Source: Archangium violaceum Cb vi76 (GTDB lineage: Bacteria > Myxococcota > Myxococcia > Myxococcales > Myxococcaceae). From it: 64,000 nt of DNA. Every line of letters starts with the position of its first letter. The first letter of the stretch is position 1. The notes under the pieces are model-generated. The model was not told the DNA's origin, ran no database searches, and was given only the letters and a program-made list of their open reading frames with translations. Made by a program: the position numbers and the translations under genes. Location of the stretch: assembly GCF_000733295.1 (NCBI RefSeq), contig NZ_JPMI01000378.1:124001-188000 (forward strand), given 5' to 3'. Below, piece after piece: positions 32,582 to 40,942 of this stretch.

Positions 32582-33199
32582 TCAGCCCGCCTTGCGCGAG
32601 GCCGCCTTCGTCTTCGCGTGCGCCTTGTCGAATCCCTCGTAGAAGCGCACCGCGTGGTCTCCCACCTTCTGGATGTGCTGGTTGTTCAGGTACGCCGTCA
32701 CCGGCGCCGCCACGAACGGCATCGCCCGCCCCAACGTCTGCAGGCCCCCCTTCTTCAACAGCACCTCGGCCACCTTCCCCAACACCCTCGGCCCCGAGCG
32801 CTGCACCGGTCCCACTCCCGTCGAGTACCCGTACAGGTCCAACAGCTCGTTGCGCGCCCGCTCGCTCTTCAGGTTCACCTTGTACAGCGTGGCCAGGTCC
32901 ACCAGCAGCACCAGCTGCAACCACGCCATCACCGTCAGGTCCGCCGGCAGCCCCAGCAGCCCGAACGCCCCGAACACCCCGCCCGTCATGCTCGCCACGT
33001 GCTTCTTCTCGTCGATGAGGCGCTGCGCCCGCTCGCGTACCCCCGCCGAGGGATAGCGCTGCTCCAGCTCCAACACCCGCTTGCGCGCCCGGGGCACCTC
33101 CTGCTGCACCAGGTCCGACAGCTTCGTGTCCGCCAGCTTCTTCAGCTCCGCGGGCGTCAGCTGCTTCACCTTGTCCGCGATGGGGTCATAGAAGGCCAT
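32582..33199 (-). CDS. EcsC-family protein
   Basis: 205 residues. The central part (about 65-110: KKHVASMTGGVFGAFGLLGLPADLTVMAWLQLVL) and the later LGRAMPFVAAPVTAYLNNQHIQKVGDHAVRFYEG follow the EcsC family pattern, in which a Gly-rich hydrophobic hairpin precedes a helical region. EcsC is linked to the Ecs ABC transporter in Bacillus but the biochemical role of the family is unknown. The N-terminus is charged and helical. AGGAGAGAC lies before the ATG. It sits between a small lipoprotein gene and the GGDEF gene, all on the minus strand. Confidence 0.75.
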   Translation of the reverse strand: MAFYDPIADKVKQLTPAELKKLADTKLSDLVQQEVPRARKRVLELEQRYPSAGVRERAQRLIDEKKHVASMTGGVFGAFGLLGLPADLTVMAWLQLVLLVDLATLYKVNLKSERARNELLDLYGYSTGVGPVQRSGPRVLGKVAEVLLKKGGLQTLGRAMPFVAAPVTAYLNNQHIQKVGDHAVRFYEGFDKAHAKTKAASRKAG

Positions 33200-33215
33200 T
33201 CCGTCTCTCCTCCCC

Positions 33216-33659
33216 TCAGTAACCCCGCTCGGCGAGGTAAAGGTCCACCAACGCGCCCTCTTCGTACCAGGCGTGACGCATCTCCGCGTTGAACCAGCGC
33301 GAGTCCGGCTTCGCCGTCCGCACCTCGAGCTTCACCCGGTTGGGCGCCGTGTCGATGATCGCCGCCCGCGCCTTGCACCCCGCGCCCGGCTCGTCACCAT
33401 AGCCACCCTCCAGGCAGACCTCGTCACCCACCGACAGCCGGCGCGTGTACTCGGTGGCCAGGTACTTCGCCTCGTCACAGTTGCCCCGCACCGACGAGCG
33501 CCCGTGCTGCTCGCACCGGTCCTTCACCGGCGAGCGCACCAGGGGGATCGCTCCCACGAGCGGATCCTCGTCATTGGGGTTGGGCCGGAAGGCTTCCTTG
33601 TCGGTGATACAGCCCGCCAGCACCCACAGCAGGCCTCCGCATGCCCAGGTCCACTTCAT
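33216..33659 (-). CDS. Small lipoprotein of unknown function
   Basis: 147 residues with a lipoprotein signal ending LLWVLAGC (lipidated Cys17). The mature part has five more cysteines (in RCEQHG, GNCDEAK, VCLEGG and GCKARA) and a C-terminal MRHAWYEEGALVDLYLAERGY. I do not recognise a family. Start at 33659 was chosen because it gives a proper signal peptide with GGAGG about 10 bases upstream. It lies 16 bases upstream of the EcsC-like gene on the same strand. Confidence 0.7.
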   Translation of the reverse strand: MKWTWACGGLLWVLAGCITDKEAFRPNPNDEDPLVGAIPLVRSPVKDRCEQHGRSSVRGNCDEAKYLATEYTRRLSVGDEVCLEGGYGDEPGAGCKARAAIIDTAPNRVKLEVRTAKPDSRWFNAEMRHAWYEEGALVDLYLAERGY

Positions 33660-33766
33660 CGCTTGCTCGCCTCCGGGGCGGCCATACCGCCCGTCATGGA
33701 CGCACGAGCATGGCAAGCCCGCGCCGGAGCGTAAAGCGGTGGGAGACGCCGAGCGTCCAGCGCCGT

Positions 33767-34159
33767 TCAGGCGATGCGGCGTGCCGGGCCCGGAATCTCC
33801 TCCGTCCGCCCGGGCACGATGCGGTTCTTCTCGTCCACGAAGACGACCGTGGGCTTCCAGTGGCGCGCCTCGTGCTCCTCCACCTCGGCGAAGGTGGCCA
33901 GGATGACCAGGTCCCCCGGCTTGTTGAGGTGCGCCGCGGCGCCATTGATGCAGATGACGCCGCTGCCCGCCTCACCCTCCAGCGCGTACGTCTCCAGCCG
34001 CGTGCCCTGCGTCACGTTCCACACCGCCACCTTCTCGAAGGGCAGGATGTCGGCGGCACGCAGCAGGTGGCTGTCGATGGTGACCGAGCCCTCGTAATCC
34101 AGGTCGGCCTGGGTGACGGTCGCTCGGTGGATCTTCGACTTGAAGAGGATTCGGCGCAT
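33767..34159 (-). CDS. panD: Aspartate 1-decarboxylase
   Basis: A 130-residue cytoplasmic enzyme converting L-aspartate to beta-alanine for pantothenate and coenzyme A. The self-cleavage site YEGS puts Gly24-Ser25 exactly where the pyruvoyl group forms, with Lys9, His11 and Tyr22 in place; [16 protein letters not shown] is also diagnostic. Length is that of the family. Start at 34159 was chosen because it aligns with known PanD N-termini ([13 protein letters not shown]). No other pantothenate gene is next to it. Confidence 0.96.
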   Translation of the reverse strand: MRRILFKSKIHRATVTQADLDYEGSVTIDSHLLRAADILPFEKVAVWNVTQGTRLETYALEGEAGSGVICINGAAAHLNKPGDLVILATFAEVEEHEARHWKPTVVFVDEKNRIVPGRTEEIPGPARRIA

Positions 34160-34256
34160 GGGGGGTCCGGAAGAATGCCGCGCAACCGTAACGGCTGACG
34201 TGCCGGGGGACAACCTTCAATGGCTCGTCCGCCCGTCCGCCCCCTCGCCCACCCCG

Positions 34257-35099
34257 CTAACGCCGGAAATTCAGGAGTTGGGAGACGTCCAGGGGCACGT
34301 TCTGGCCACCCGATACCAGCTTGCCATCCCACTTCACCTGCGCGTTGCCTCCCGAGCGCAGCGCGTTGGCCGCATTGGCCGCGCTCAGGAAGTTGATGGT
34401 GAGGGGGAGGGTGATCTGCTTCGTGCCGCCGGGCTCCAGCATGCCCAGGTCACCGGTGTTGAGGTTGCCCACACTGGCGCCGGCCACCTTCAGGCCACCG
34501 CTGATGCCGGCCACCGGGAGCGGGAAGGTGTTGCGGTTCTTCACCGTGAGGGGGAACTCCACCGTGGCGCCCTGCAGGGTGACGTTGGAGATGCGCGGAG
34601 CCTCGAACTGCACCTGGGGAATCTTGGGGATCTCGAAGACGCCCTCGTGCTCCAGGGGGAACTTCAGCACGCCGATGGGCGTCTGGATGCCGATGCTGCC
34701 CTGGGCCTTGTAGCGGGCGCTGTCCTTGTTGAGGAACGTGGTCACCACCGGGGCGATGTCCGCGAACTTCACGTTGGCGGGGAAGGTGAGCTCGGACTTG
34801 CCCTTGGCCGCGATGTTGAGGCCCTTGGGGGGAGTGCCCGCCACCACCTGCTTGTCCTCGACGAAGAAGGCGTAGTCGATGGAGGCCAGGGACAGCCCCA
34901 GCGGGTTGGGGTTGTCGAGCTGATAGACGAGGTCCACGGTGGCGTCGGAGAGCGAGGCCTTGGACAGCCGCGCCGTCTTGAAGGTGAGGCGGGGCTTCTG
35001 GAAGGCGTTCTTCAGCATCTTCTGCATCGAGGCGCAGCCAGCGAGCAGGACGAGGCCGAGGGTGGCGACGAGGAGGAGGGGTCGGTTCTTCAGGTTCAT
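34257..35099 (-). CDS. LEA14-like (LEA type 2 / WHy domain) lipoprotein
   Basis: 280 residues. A lipoprotein signal ends LLLVATLGLVLLAGC. The mature protein carries two LEA type 2 beta-sandwich domains (about 40-150 with VDLVYQLDNPNPLGLSLASIDYAFFVE, and about 160-270 with VEFPLTVKNRNTFPLPVAGISG). In other bacteria and plants these domains are linked to desiccation or stress tolerance without known enzymatic activity. In-frame ATGs at 35105 and 35111 are alternatives. The short region to the divergent hydrolase gene (125 bases) holds the promoters of both. Confidence 0.85.
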   Translation of the reverse strand: MNLKNRPLLLVATLGLVLLAGCASMQKMLKNAFQKPRLTFKTARLSKASLSDATVDLVYQLDNPNPLGLSLASIDYAFFVEDKQVVAGTPPKGLNIAAKGKSELTFPANVKFADIAPVVTTFLNKDSARYKAQGSIGIQTPIGVLKFPLEHEGVFEIPKIPQVQFEAPRISNVTLQGATVEFPLTVKNRNTFPLPVAGISGGLKVAGASVGNLNTGDLGMLEPGGTKQITLPLTINFLSAANAANALRSGGNAQVKWDGKLVSGGQNVPLDVSQLLNFRR

Positions 35100-35224
35100 G
35101 GTCATGAGCATGTCAGCGGACGGACGAGCCGCCGAGCCATTCAAACCGGCTCGTGGAGCGGGCCGCCACTCTCCGTGCGACATGCAGGGGGCCCGGGAGG
35201 AGTGGTAAGTCTGGCGCCGTGAGA

Positions 35225-36703
35225 ATGCGAGAACCTGGTTCCCGACTCCTACCCGCCCTCCTGTGTGCCCTGTTGTCCCTGCCCGCCTGTACCCGGAGTG
35301 CGGGTGCGGAGCCCGCGCGCAAGGTGGTCCTCGAGCCCTGCAGGCTGGAGGGCGTGGGACGGCAGGCCCTGTGTGGCACCCACGAGGTGTGGGAGGACCG
35401 CGCCGCGAAGAAGGGGCGGAAGGTGCCGCTGAAGGTGGTGGTGGTGCCGGCGCTCGCGGCGTCGCCGGAGCCGGACCCGCTGGTGCTGCTGGCCGGAGGC
35501 CCCGGACAGGGCGCCGCGAAGCTGGCCGGACACATGGTGCCCGTGCTGGAGCGCATCCAGCGCAACCGGGACCTGCTCTTCGTGGACCAGCGGGGAACCG
35601 GAGACTCGCGGCCGCTCGCGTGTGAGCCGGTGCCTCCCGATGCGCCGCTGGCCCAACAGTTCGACAGCACCTACCGCGAGGAGGACTTCCGCAAGTGCCT
35701 GGCGGGCTACGACGCGGACGTGCGGCACTACACCACGCCCGTCGCCATGGACGACCTGGACGAGGTGCGCGAGGCGCTCGGCTACCAGAAGCTGAACCTG
35801 TACGGCGTCTCCTACGGCACGCGAGCCGCGCTGGTGTACATGCGCCAGCACCCGGAGCACGTGCGCACGGCCATCCTCGAGGGCGTGGCGCCCATGTCGC
35901 TGCTGCTGCCCCTCTACGTCGCGCGGGACGGCCAGCGTGCCCTGGAGCTCCTCTTCACCCACTGCGAGCAGGACGCCGAGTGCAAGAAGCGCTACCCGGA
36001 CCTGCGGGGCCGCTTCGAGGCGCTGCTGGCGCAACTGCAACAGGCCCCGGTGCACACGAAGGTGGAGCACCCGCTCACCGGCGTGCCCGAGGAGCTCACC
36101 CTCACCCGGGAAGGCTTCACCGGGATACTGCGCGGGCTGCTCTACATGCCCGAGGCGGCGTCGCTGGTGCCGCTGGTGCTGGACCGGGCCACGCAGGGGG
36201 ACTGGCGGCCGCTCGTCGCCATCCACCACGGCATGAGCAGCGGCATCTCCGGCAACATGAGCCAGGGGATGTTCCTCTCGGTGGTGTGCGCGGAGGATGC
36301 GCCCCACATCACCTCCGAGGCCATCTCCCGCGAGTCGAAGGACACGTGGCTGGGCGAGGTGGGGGTGAGCACCATGCTGAAGCCCTGCGCCTTCTGGCCG
36401 AAGGGAGAGCTGCCCAAGGACTACCGCGAGCCGGTGAAGTCGGACGCGCCGGTGCTGCTGCTCTCCGGAGAGTTGGATCCGGTGACGCCGCCCTCGTGGG
36501 GCGACGACGCGAAGAAGACGCTGACGCACAGCCTGCACGTGACGCTGCCCGGCGTGGGACACGGGACGAGCTCCATCGGGTGCGCCCGCACGCTGATGGC
36601 GGACTTCGTGAACCGCGGAAGCGTGGAGGGGCTCGAGTCGAAGTGCGGCGAGGGCCTCAAGCGTCCCCCCTTCTTCACCTCCTTCGCTGGCCCGGTGCCC
36701 TGA
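35225..36703 (+). CDS. Alpha/beta hydrolase of the proline iminopeptidase/TAP-like group, exported
   Basis: 492 residues. The N-terminal signal ends LLCALLSLPAC, a likely lipobox. The hydrolase core has LVLLAGGPGQGAA (oxyanion loop), DQRGTGDS, the nucleophile elbow GVSYGTR, the acid Asp in SGELDPVTPP and the His in GVGHGT. This pattern is that of S33-family peptidases and TAP-like secreted hydrolases, which release N-terminal residues or cleave small peptides. Six or more cysteines in the mature part fit an extracytoplasmic protein. The following ABC exporter starts 1 base after its stop, so the three genes form one transcript. Confidence 0.87.
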   Translation: MREPGSRLLPALLCALLSLPACTRSAGAEPARKVVLEPCRLEGVGRQALCGTHEVWEDRAAKKGRKVPLKVVVVPALAASPEPDPLVLLAGGPGQGAAKLAGHMVPVLERIQRNRDLLFVDQRGTGDSRPLACEPVPPDAPLAQQFDSTYREEDFRKCLAGYDADVRHYTTPVAMDDLDEVREALGYQKLNLYGVSYGTRAALVYMRQHPEHVRTAILEGVAPMSLLLPLYVARDGQRALELLFTHCEQDAECKKRYPDLRGRFEALLAQLQQAPVHTKVEHPLTGVPEELTLTREGFTGILRGLLYMPEAASLVPLVLDRATQGDWRPLVAIHHGMSSGISGNMSQGMFLSVVCAEDAPHITSEAISRESKDTWLGEVGVSTMLKPCAFWPKGELPKDYREPVKSDAPVLLLSGELDPVTPPSWGDDAKKTLTHSLHVTLPGVGHGTSSIGCARTLMADFVNRGSVEGLESKCGEGLKRPPFFTSFAGPVP

Positions 36704-36704
36704 C

Positions 36705-37439
36705 ATGATCGAAGTGACGAACCTGCACAAGCGCTTCGGCGCGGTGACGGCGGTGGAGGACGTGAGCTTCCGCGCCGAGGACGGCGTGGTGACGGGACTG
36801 CTCGGGCCCAACGGCGCGGGCAAGACGACCACGCTGCGGATGCTCTACACGCTCATCCGCCCGGACAGGGGCAGCGCGAAGGTGGACGGGCTGGAGGTGG
36901 CGGACCAGCCGCTGGAGGTGCGCCGGTCCATCGGCGTGCTGCCGGACGCGCGAGGCCTCTACCCGCGCCTGACGGCCCGCGAGCACATCGAATACGCGGG
37001 CTCGCTGCACGGCCTGTCGGGCGCCACGCTGGACAAGCGCATCGGCGAGCTGGTGGAGCTGCTGGACATGAAGGAGATAGAGCACCGGCGCACCGAGGGC
37101 TTCAGCCAGGGCGAGCGCATGAAGGTGGCGCTGGCGAGGGCGCTGGTGCACGGGCCTCGCAACGTGCTGCTGGACGAGCCCACCAACGGCCTGGACGTGA
37201 TGAGCACGCGCGCGGTGCGCACGCTCATCCGCCGGTTGAAGGAGCAAGGGCACTGCGTGGTGTTCTCCAGCCACGTGATGCAGGAAGTGGCGGCGTTGTG
37301 TGACCGCATCGTGGTGGTGGCGAAGGGGCGGGTGGTGGCGGATGGAACCCCGGACGAGCTGCGCACGCGCACGGGGAAGGACAGCCTGGAGGAGGCTTTC
37401 GTGACGGTCATCGGCAGTGACCAGGGGTTGATGCAGTGA
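36705..37439 (+). CDS. ABC exporter ATP-binding subunit, NatA-like
   Basis: 244 residues: Walker A GPNGAGKTT, signature SQGERMKVALARAL, Walker B VLLDEPTNGLD and H-loop FSSHVM. It is the nucleotide-binding subunit of a two-gene exporter whose permease overlaps by 4 bases. The closest functional group is NatAB, known in Bacillus as a sodium extruder, but the same architecture exports drugs and peptides. It starts 1 base after the hydrolase gene. Confidence 0.92.
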   Translation: MIEVTNLHKRFGAVTAVEDVSFRAEDGVVTGLLGPNGAGKTTTLRMLYTLIRPDRGSAKVDGLEVADQPLEVRRSIGVLPDARGLYPRLTAREHIEYAGSLHGLSGATLDKRIGELVELLDMKEIEHRRTEGFSQGERMKVALARALVHGPRNVLLDEPTNGLDVMSTRAVRTLIRRLKEQGHCVVFSSHVMQEVAALCDRIVVVAKGRVVADGTPDELRTRTGKDSLEEAFVTVIGSDQGLMQ

Positions 37440-38608
37440 AGACGCTCCTGACGGCGGTCTTCCGCAAGGAGATGAGGGACCATCTGCGCGACCGGCGCTC
37501 GGTGTCGAGCGTGCTGGGCGGCTCGCTGATGGGGCCCATCCTCTTCGCGGTGATGTTCACGGTGCTGGCCTCGTGGAACCGGCAGGACAAGCCGCTGGAG
37601 CTGCCCGTGGTGGGGCGGGCCCACGCGCCGAGCCTGATGGCGTTCCTGGAGCGCTACGGCGTGCAGCTGTCCGACGCTCCGGCCGATTACGAGTCCCGCA
37701 TCCAGGCGGGCACGCTGGACGCGGTGCTCATCATCCCCGAGGACTACGGGAAGGACTTCTCGGCGGGACGCTCGGCGAAGGTGCAGCTGGTGATGGACAA
37801 CTCGCGCAACAAGGCGCGCTTCACCATCCGGCGGGCGCAGTCGCTGCTGAGCCAGTACGCGGGAGTGCTGGGCACCCAGCGGCTGATGGCGCGCGGCGTG
37901 GCGCCGGAGCTGGCCTCGCCGGTACGGGTGGAGGAGGTGGACCTGGCCACGCCGGAGCGGCTGGCGGCGAGCATCCTCAACATGATTCCGCTCTTCCTGG
38001 TCATCTCCTGCTTCATGGGCGGGTTGAACGTGGCCATCGACACCATGGCGGGCGAACGGGAGCGCGGCTCGCTGGAGCCGCTGCTGCTCAACCCGGTGCA
38101 GCGCGGGACGCTGGTGGTGGGCAAGTGGCTGGCCACCACGGTGTTCTCCTGCACCATGGTGGTGGTGGTGGCGGTGGCGTTCGTGCTGGTGGCCAAGCGG
38201 GTGCCGCTGCAGGACCTGGGCGTGAAGGTGAGCCTGGACGCGGTGGCCGCGGCGGGCATGGTGGGCGCGGTGCTGCCCCTGTCCCTGCTCGCGTCGGCGA
38301 TGCAGATGCTGGTGGCGACGTTCGCCCGCTCGTTCAAGGAGGCGCAGACGTACCTCCAACTGCTCATGATGCTGCCCATGATTCCGGGCATGATGCTGGC
38401 GCTGTCTCCCATCGAGAGCCAGACGTGGATGTTCATGGTGCCGGTGCTGGGCCAGGAGCTGCTGGTCTCGGAGCTGATGCGCGGCGAGCCGTTGGGCATG
38501 CTGCCGTTCGTGCTGAGCACGGTGGGATGCGTGGCGCTGGCGGCGGCGTGCCTGGCGGCCATCTCCCGGCTGTTGAGCGACGAGAAGATCGTCTTCGGCC
38601 GCTCCTGA
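37436..38608 (+). CDS. ABC exporter permease, NatB-like
   Basis: 390 residues with six hydrophobic segments: one near the N-terminus (SLMGPILFAVMFTVLASW), a large extracytoplasmic loop (about 55-175) and five in the C-terminal half (ILNMIPLFLVISCFMGG, VFSCTMVVVVAVAFVLVA, LLMMLPMIPGMMLALS and others). The motif DTMAGERERGSLEPLLLNPV before the second-half helices is typical of NatB/ABC-2 permeases. It pairs with the preceding ATPase (4-base overlap). It converges on the peptide precursor gene, with a hairpin between. A role in resistance to that peptide is possible but only positional. Confidence 0.9.
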   Translation: MKTLLTAVFRKEMRDHLRDRRSVSSVLGGSLMGPILFAVMFTVLASWNRQDKPLELPVVGRAHAPSLMAFLERYGVQLSDAPADYESRIQAGTLDAVLIIPEDYGKDFSAGRSAKVQLVMDNSRNKARFTIRRAQSLLSQYAGVLGTQRLMARGVAPELASPVRVEEVDLATPERLAASILNMIPLFLVISCFMGGLNVAIDTMAGERERGSLEPLLLNPVQRGTLVVGKWLATTVFSCTMVVVVAVAFVLVAKRVPLQDLGVKVSLDAVAAAGMVGAVLPLSLLASAMQMLVATFARSFKEAQTYLQLLMMLPMIPGMMLALSPIESQTWMFMVPVLGQELLVSELMRGEPLGMLPFVLSTVGCVALAAACLAAISRLLSDEKIVFGRS

Positions 38609-38636
38609 GCCGTTGCTCCCATTCGAAAGACACAGC

Positions 38637-38666
38637 CGCCACCAGACGGTGTTCCGCCTGGTGGCG
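38637..38666. terminator. Bidirectional hairpin between the NatB-like gene and the precursor gene
   Basis: CGCCACCAG (38637-38645) pairs with CTGGTGGCG (38658-38666), and the inner CGG/CCG pair closes a TGTT loop. It lies 28 bases after the NatB-like stop and 28 bases past the precursor stop on the other strand. There is no T-run, so it may block read-through or protect the 3' end of the precursor RNA. Confidence 0.55.
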
Positions 38667-38694
38667 ACTGGAATCGGGCGTGGCTGTCCGGGGC

Positions 38695-38826
38695 CTACTC
38701 CACCACGACGGTCTTCGCGAGCTGGAGGATGGGGAATCCACCGCCACCACCGCAGCCGCGGCCGATGATGGGACCCGTCCGGACGGTGGACAACAGACCA
38801 CCACGAATCGTCGTCTTGATCTTCAT
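38695..38826 (-). CDS. Probable RiPP/secreted-peptide precursor, 43 residues
   Basis: A short gene found by reading the minus strand. It begins MKIKTTIRGG, where Gly9-Gly10 fits a double-glycine cleavage site after a very short leader. Next comes LLSTVRTGPIIGRG, then one cysteine followed by five glycines (CGGGGGFPI, Cys25), and the end LQLAKTVVVE. CGGAG lies 8 bases before the ATG. It is 64 bases downstream of a 610-residue unknown gene on the same strand. Across that gene lies an exporter operon whose first ABC protein has an intact C39 peptidase, the enzyme that cuts after Gly-Gly. These facts together make an exported, possibly modified peptide likely. The modification class is not evident. 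No family recognised. Confidence 0.7.
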   Translation of the reverse strand: MKIKTTIRGGLLSTVRTGPIIGRGCGGGGGFPILQLAKTVVVE

Positions 38827-38890
38827 GTGTTCGCTCCGTGTGAGTGATGCCTTTCACATGGAATGAGTGGCCGAAACGGCGTTTGTGACT

Positions 38891-40723
38891 TCAATTCCCC
38901 ACGAAGGAGCAGTGCGTGGTGGCCTCCGTGGTCTCGATGGCGATGCCCATTTCCTCCCGGAATACGTCCATCAGGTAGGGCAGCACGCCGAAGGTGCCCA
39001 CGCGCAGGCGGTGCTGGAGCGCGAGGTCCTCGCTGGTGAGCTTCCGCTCCGGGTGGGGCCGCTGGAGCAACGCATTGACCTGGCGTTGGACACCGTCCAG
39101 TGCCCGGAGCACTGGCCGCTCGATGGCCAGGAATTCGGCGATGGCGTCCGCCACGGTGTCGAGGACGTCTCTCCGGGTCCCTGACAATGCGCCCGCGCGC
39201 GCGTGGAGCAGCTCCCGGAGCAGCGTGCGGGTCCTCGCATCCATCCCGTCCCTCGCGGGCGTGAACACGTCCCGCAGGCGGACCAGCGTGTCCTCCCGGA
39301 ATCCCCGCATGCCGCGCTGGGCCCGGTCGAACATCTCGATGTAACGGGCCTCGGCCCAGTCCCGCTGCGCCGCCTGCTCCAGGCGGGTGGGCAGGAGGGT
39401 GTCCCAGTCCCGCTCGATACGCTCGCGCAGCCGGCTCAGGACGCTCCCCGGCTCGTCCTCCACCGGGAGCAGGGCCTCGCGAATCACCTCGTAGGCGCGG
39501 CACATGTAGCTCCAGAGATTGAACTGGAGCGCATAGAGCTGGAGCCCGAGCTGCCCGTAGTCCACCGCCGCGGGGATGTCCGCGTTCCACTCCGGCACCG
39601 CGGGAGGCGCACCCGTCACGGGCTTGCCCTCCATCAGCGTCGCGAAGAGCTCATCCACCATGGGCTGGGGACCCGCGCAGACACCCCGGCCCGAGACGAA
39701 GAAGTTCCCGTACTCGACGAAGCGGTACAGCTCGGCCGGGGTGATGGGGGTGTCGTACGGCATCGGCCGCTCCGGGAGGAACAGCAGATAGGCCAGCACC
39801 ATCCTCACGCCGTCCGTTACCCGGAAGATGGAGGACAGCACCGGCTCCAGCGTGCCGTTGGGCACGGGCGCGTTCCCTCGCATCAGCAACAGGGTGGGCA
39901 GCGCCAGCACGTCGCAGGCCAGGGCGTGGAGGTCTCCCATCCGCCAGCGCCCGTCCGGGAGCAGCGGGTAGCGCCGCAGGAACTCCTCTCGGACATCGAG
40001 CAGCCCCTGCATCATCGGCTTCCAGTACCGCGTCATCGCCTTGAGCGCCGTCATGTTCATCAGCGCCTCGTTGCGATAGCGGCTGCCCGGGTACTGGCAC
40101 ATGCGCCACTCCGTCGGAATCTTCATGCGCATGGCGTCGGGGAAGACGTTCATCTCCCCCACGTGGCGCCCCTCCGCATCCAGCGCCGGGTGGGCGACGC
40201 GATGCACCGAGAGCACCGTCTCCAGATAGCCCAGCTCCAGCGGCCGTCCCGTCAGCCGCTCCATGACCTGGGGGCAATCCGGGTTCCACCACAGCGGCTC
40301 GGTGGGAGCGTCCCGCTGTGCCTCGCTCTCCATCAACCTCCGATGGAACTCACTCTCGGTGGGCGGTTTCCCCGGGGGCTCGCGCGTGAGGAACTCCTCG
40401 GCCAACAGGGCCTCGAGCAGCCGCTTCACGCGCTCCCAGGCGTAGGGCTCCCCCGTGCTCCACGCCGTGGCGCTGCCCGCCATGAACTGGTCCTGTTGGA
40501 TCAGCGTCTCCCCGAAGGCGAACAGGTCCGGCTCATCGAAGGACACCTCGTTGTAGCCGAAGTGGATGAGCAGCTCCTTCCCGCCCTCTTCGTTGGTCAC
40601 GTACTCGCTCGTGAAGCGGCGCCGCAGGGGCACGTACAACATCTCGTGCGGATCCAACGGCACGGCTTCCCGCTCTGGCTCCTGCTCCAGTGGGGACTCC
40701 AGCGACATGGCTTCCTGATTCAT
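38891..40723 (-). CDS. Large protein of unknown family in the peptide locus
   Basis: 610 residues, soluble, no signal peptide. I recognise no domain. An N-terminal part (about 25-125) holds FAFGETLIQQDQFMAGSATAW and ERVKRLLEALLAEEFL, which could be a small winged-helix-like or peptide-docking domain. The middle has conserved-looking stretches CQYPGSRYRNEALMNMTALK and SGRGVCAGPQPMVDELF. The last residues are THCSFVGN. There is no CxxxCxxC radical-SAM motif, lanthionine cyclase zinc site or ATP-grasp motif. AGGAG 7 bases before the ATG fixes the start at 40723. Its position between the precursor and the divergent exporter suggests it modifies, binds or senses the peptide. Function unknown. Confidence 0.75.
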   Translation of the reverse strand: MNQEAMSLESPLEQEPEREAVPLDPHEMLYVPLRRRFTSEYVTNEEGGKELLIHFGYNEVSFDEPDLFAFGETLIQQDQFMAGSATAWSTGEPYAWERVKRLLEALLAEEFLTREPPGKPPTESEFHRRLMESEAQRDAPTEPLWWNPDCPQVMERLTGRPLELGYLETVLSVHRVAHPALDAEGRHVGEMNVFPDAMRMKIPTEWRMCQYPGSRYRNEALMNMTALKAMTRYWKPMMQGLLDVREEFLRRYPLLPDGRWRMGDLHALACDVLALPTLLLMRGNAPVPNGTLEPVLSSIFRVTDGVRMVLAYLLFLPERPMPYDTPITPAELYRFVEYGNFFVSGRGVCAGPQPMVDELFATLMEGKPVTGAPPAVPEWNADIPAAVDYGQLGLQLYALQFNLWSYMCRAYEVIREALLPVEDEPGSVLSRLRERIERDWDTLLPTRLEQAAQRDWAEARYIEMFDRAQRGMRGFREDTLVRLRDVFTPARDGMDARTRTLLRELLHARAGALSGTRRDVLDTVADAIAEFLAIERPVLRALDGVQRQVNALLQRPHPERKLTSEDLALQHRLRVGTFGVLPYLMDVFREEMGIAIETTEATTHCSFVGN

Positions 40724-40942
40724 GCGGGTGCTCCTCGTGTGGAGTGAGCCCGGGGCCTCGACCTTGTGATGACTGTTTCCGCCGTCTGGCCCGCCTGGAG
40801 TCCGAGCGGGCTGCCCCGTCACGAGCGGGGGCGTCTCTCACGAACCCGGCGGTGGGGGCTCCATCCTCGCGGTGCCGATCGGACTGCTCAATCAAGCACG
40901 AGGGTGGGGGGGAGCTCATGAGAGCCCTCCGCGGGGTTCTCC
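40724..40942. promoter_or_regulatory. Divergent promoter region of the peptide locus
   Basis: 219 bases separate the unknown 610-residue gene (minus) from the exporter operon (plus), so both promoters must lie here. I could not assign -35/-10 or sigma54 boxes with confidence. GGGGGGAGCTC precedes an ATG at 40918 that opens an 11-codon frame ending inside the adaptor gene; this might couple translation to the adaptor start at 40943. Confidence 0.45.

Noticed and set aside
36959..38857. Minus-strand frame of 632 codons overlapping the precursor region
   Set aside because: Antisense to NatAB; it overlaps the precursor gene in a different frame and has no ribosome site or domains.
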